A stretch of DNA of 64,000 bases from NCBI RefSeq assembly GCF_042682685.1, contig NZ_JBHUHX010000001.1:62001-126000 (forward strand), written 5' to 3'. This DNA is from Imhoffiella fuscus. Lineage in GTDB: Bacteria; Pseudomonadota; Gammaproteobacteria; Chromatiales; Chromatiaceae. Below are positions 62,349 through 64,000 of this stretch, piece by piece. Both the position numbers and the translations under genes were made by a program. Under the pieces are notes generated by a model that did no database searches, was not told the origin of the DNA, and saw only the letters and a list, made by a program, of their open reading frames with translations. The first letter of the stretch is position 1. Each line of letters opens with the position of its first letter.

Positions 62349-63434
62349 ATGCCGATCGTCGCCCACAACGACCTGCCCACCTTCGCCCGTCTGCGCGAGG
62401 AGGGGCAGCAGATCCTTCCGCCCGATCTGGCGTTGCAGCAGGACATTCGGGAATTGCACGTGGGCTTGCTCAATATGATGCCCGACGCGGCCCTGGCCGC
62501 GACCGAGCGCCAGTTCTTCCGCTTGATTGGGCAGAGCAACCAGATCGCGCAGTTCTACGTCCATCCATTCAGCTTGAGTGGTCTTGAACGCGGCCCGGAG
62601 GCGAGCGCCCATATCGCTCGCTTCTACGAGCCGTTCGAGCGGGTTCGTGAGGAGGGGCTGGATGCGCTCATCATTACGGGCGCCAATGTCTCGGGTCCCG
62701 AGCTTGCCGACGAGCCCTTTTGGCAGCCGTTGATCGAGGTGGTCGATTGGGCCTACGAGAACGTCTGTTCCACGCTCTGTTCCTGTCTCGCCACCCATGC
62801 CGTCATGCAGTTCCGCTATGACCAGCGTCGTCGGCGGTTGCCCGAGAAGCGTTGGGGCGTCTTCTCGCATCGCGTCTTGGCGCGTACCCATCCGTTGGTC
62901 AGCAACGTGAATACGCGCTTCGACGTACCCCATTCGCGCTTCAACGACATTAGTCGCGAGCAGTTCGAGGCCGCTGGTCTGAGCGTGCTTGCAGGGAGCG
63001 ATGAGGCCGGGGTTCATCTGGCGGTGAGTCCCGACGGCTTCCGCCAGGTCTTCTTTCAGGGACATCCTGAATACGACACTGTTTCGCTGCTCAAGGAGTA
63101 CAAGCGCGAGGTCAGGCGGTTTGCCGTCGGTGCGCGACCGGACTACCCGCCATTCCCGGAAAACTATTTCGGGGTGCAGGCAGGCGCCATTCTCGACGAG
63201 CACCGAGCCCATGTGCTCGCGGCCCTGGATCAAGGGTGCGAAATGCCCGAGTTTCCGGAGGATCTAATCCTCCATGGGCTGCACAATACCTGGCACGACA
63301 CGGCCGAAGGGGTGCTCGGCAACTGGATGGGGCTCGTCTACAAGGTCACCCATCATGATCGTGCCCGGAACTTCATGTCGCACGTGAATCCCGATGATCC
63401 GCTCGGTTTGGATTGGCCGAGTGCTTGCTTTTAA
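62349..63434 (+). CDS. metA: Homoserine O-succinyltransferase, MetA family
   Basis: A 361-residue enzyme of methionine synthesis that acylates homoserine. LHVGLLNMMPDAALAATERQFFRLIG is the MetA hallmark; VSGPELADEPFW and CSTLCSCLATHAVMQF contain the catalytic Cys region; FFQGHPEYDTVSLLKEYKREV holds the catalytic His and Glu. In the common enterobacterial form the stretch after the Cys reads differently (WGAQA), so this belongs to the variant MetA group that includes succinyl-CoA users described as MetXS-like in function. Acyl donor not readable with certainty. Confidence 0.88.
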   Translation: MPIVAHNDLPTFARLREEGQQILPPDLALQQDIRELHVGLLNMMPDAALAATERQFFRLIGQSNQIAQFYVHPFSLSGLERGPEASAHIARFYEPFERVREEGLDALIITGANVSGPELADEPFWQPLIEVVDWAYENVCSTLCSCLATHAVMQFRYDQRRRRLPEKRWGVFSHRVLARTHPLVSNVNTRFDVPHSRFNDISREQFEAAGLSVLAGSDEAGVHLAVSPDGFRQVFFQGHPEYDTVSLLKEYKREVRRFAVGARPDYPPFPENYFGVQAGAILDEHRAHVLAALDQGCEMPEFPEDLILHGLHNTWHDTAEGVLGNWMGLVYKVTHHDRARNFMSHVNPDDPLGLDWPSACF

Positions 63435-63842
63435 AGGCTCAAAAACACTTTCTCGCAACAGATAAGTCCGAAACCGATGGTACCGTCGGTTAGGTCGTCG
63501 GGCCGGTCTCCGTGTTATCAGGGCTGCGTATGCTTTTACCACACGTTTTGTTGTGAAATTGATACGAGCTTCCGGCTGATCGATACGCAATTCGTTAATC
63601 CGGCCTTTGGTTATGGATTCTTGATAAGTCTTAATCCATCACATTTTTTATCGCGAATGGGTGCAAATCCCGGTTGTCAACTGTTGCGTTTTGGTACTAG
63701 AATTAAACCATGAGATGCTGCATGCAGCCTAAATGATACAAGCGTGTTGTTTGTTTGTTTCGGCGGGGGTTTGATGGCAGCTCTGGCGGTGTCTCGGGTG
63801 GGACTACCGACTTCATGAACCAAATTCCGAGAAGGTCCAGAC
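63435..63842. other. AT-richer intergenic region
   Basis: A 408-base gap, clearly lower in GC than the rest of the window (most so at 63540-63720). It holds a possible promoter (next entry) and the palindrome GCTGCATGCAGC at 63717-63728. No credible gene seen. Confidence 0.5.
63674..63703 (+). promoter_or_regulatory. Possible sigma-70 promoter of last gene
   Basis: TTGTCA (63674-63679), 18-base spacer, TAGAAT (63698-63703). It is followed 14 bases later by the palindrome GCTGCATGCAGC, which would lie near the transcript start and could be an operator. Confidence 0.4.
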
Positions 63843-64000
63843 ATGTTTGATGCAACCGAAAACGCGATCCGCTACAAATGGGATCCCCGCACATCGACCG
63901 GATTCAAACTGCGCTTCGACGCCGAAGGCGCTGCGAAGGGCTGCCATTGCTGCTTCCACGTCGAGGATTGGAATTGCCGCACGGTCACCAACGAGTGGCC
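63843..64000 (+). CDS. Unknown protein, N-terminal fragment
   Basis: A frame open to the window end from ATG 63843: MFDATENAIRYKWDPRTSTGF..., then GCHCCFHVEDWNCRTVTNEW. GAAGGTCC before the ATG can act as ribosome site. The cluster of Cys and His (GCHCCFH, NC) may bind a metal. Only 52 residues are visible, and I do not recognise them. Confidence 0.55.
   Translation, partial: MFDATENAIRYKWDPRTSTGFKLRFDAEGAAKGCHCCFHVEDWNCRTVTNEW

Overview
The window reads as high-GC gammaproteobacterial chromosome. The mix of sulfur-oxidation genes (soxYZ, an SQR-like flavoprotein, a rhodanese), a molybdenum nitrogenase operon with DraT, and the NAGGN osmolyte genes points to a purple sulfur bacterium of the Chromatiaceae type (Allochromatium/Thiocystis-like). 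That assignment is an inference from gene content and protein style; no rRNA gene is present to confirm it.

Layout. 1-3060: end of an N-acetylglutaminylglutamine amide (NAGGN) operon (amidotransferase C-terminus, synthetase, M42 peptidase). 3139-8959: a cassette of a membrane-anchored TPR protein, an exported HExxH metallopeptidase and an alpha/beta hydrolase, preceded by a CRP-like palindrome. 9186-12926: suhB divergent from trmJ-cysE-iscR, followed by an HscB-like protein that lacks HPD; iscS, iscU, iscA, hscA and fdx are missing from this place. 12952-17367: rhodanese, lipid A acyltransferase, soxYZ and the periplasmic protease BepA. 17525-19829: VWA-like metallopeptidase and MoxR ATPase. 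20192-25546: a small unknown protein, a YbbAP-type ABC exporter divergent from tesA, and an SQR-like flavoprotein. 25660-30986: secF, secD, yajC, tgt and a HAD hydrolase in their classical minus-strand order. 31325-35696: a ROK kinase interrupted by one in-frame TGA, a chemoreceptor and a histidine phosphatase.

35806-44559: the nitrogen-fixation block. draT is divergent from nifHDK, with a NifA-type site and a sigma-54 promoter between them. It is followed by nifT, a 2[4Fe-4S] ferredoxin, a NafY/NifY-like cofactor carrier, a small unknown protein, a [4Fe-4S] leucine-rich-variant protein and another unknown. 44839-52855: a REC protein with degenerate GGDEF/EAL domains, the HrpA helicase and a WecA-like glycosyl-phosphate transferase. 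53061-58947: an OmpA-type lipoprotein, the cytochrome bd operon cydABX (including the 41-residue CydX), a stand-alone NifX/NifB-type protein, an unknown protein and an FNR-family regulator. 59174-64000: the ABC-F ATPase Uup, an unrecognised P-loop protein, metA with a structured leader, and the start of an unknown gene.

The most unusual observations are: (i) a family of CCAGC-based short repeats found three times, once abutting two convergent stop codons, once between nifD and nifK, and once inserted in frame inside hrpA; (ii) the reduced isc locus with an HPD-less J-protein; (iii) the ROK gene broken at an otherwise conserved Trp codon; (iv) an FNR homologue lacking one of the usual cluster cysteines. 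No mobile element with a transposase, no CRISPR array, no tRNA and no rRNA was seen.
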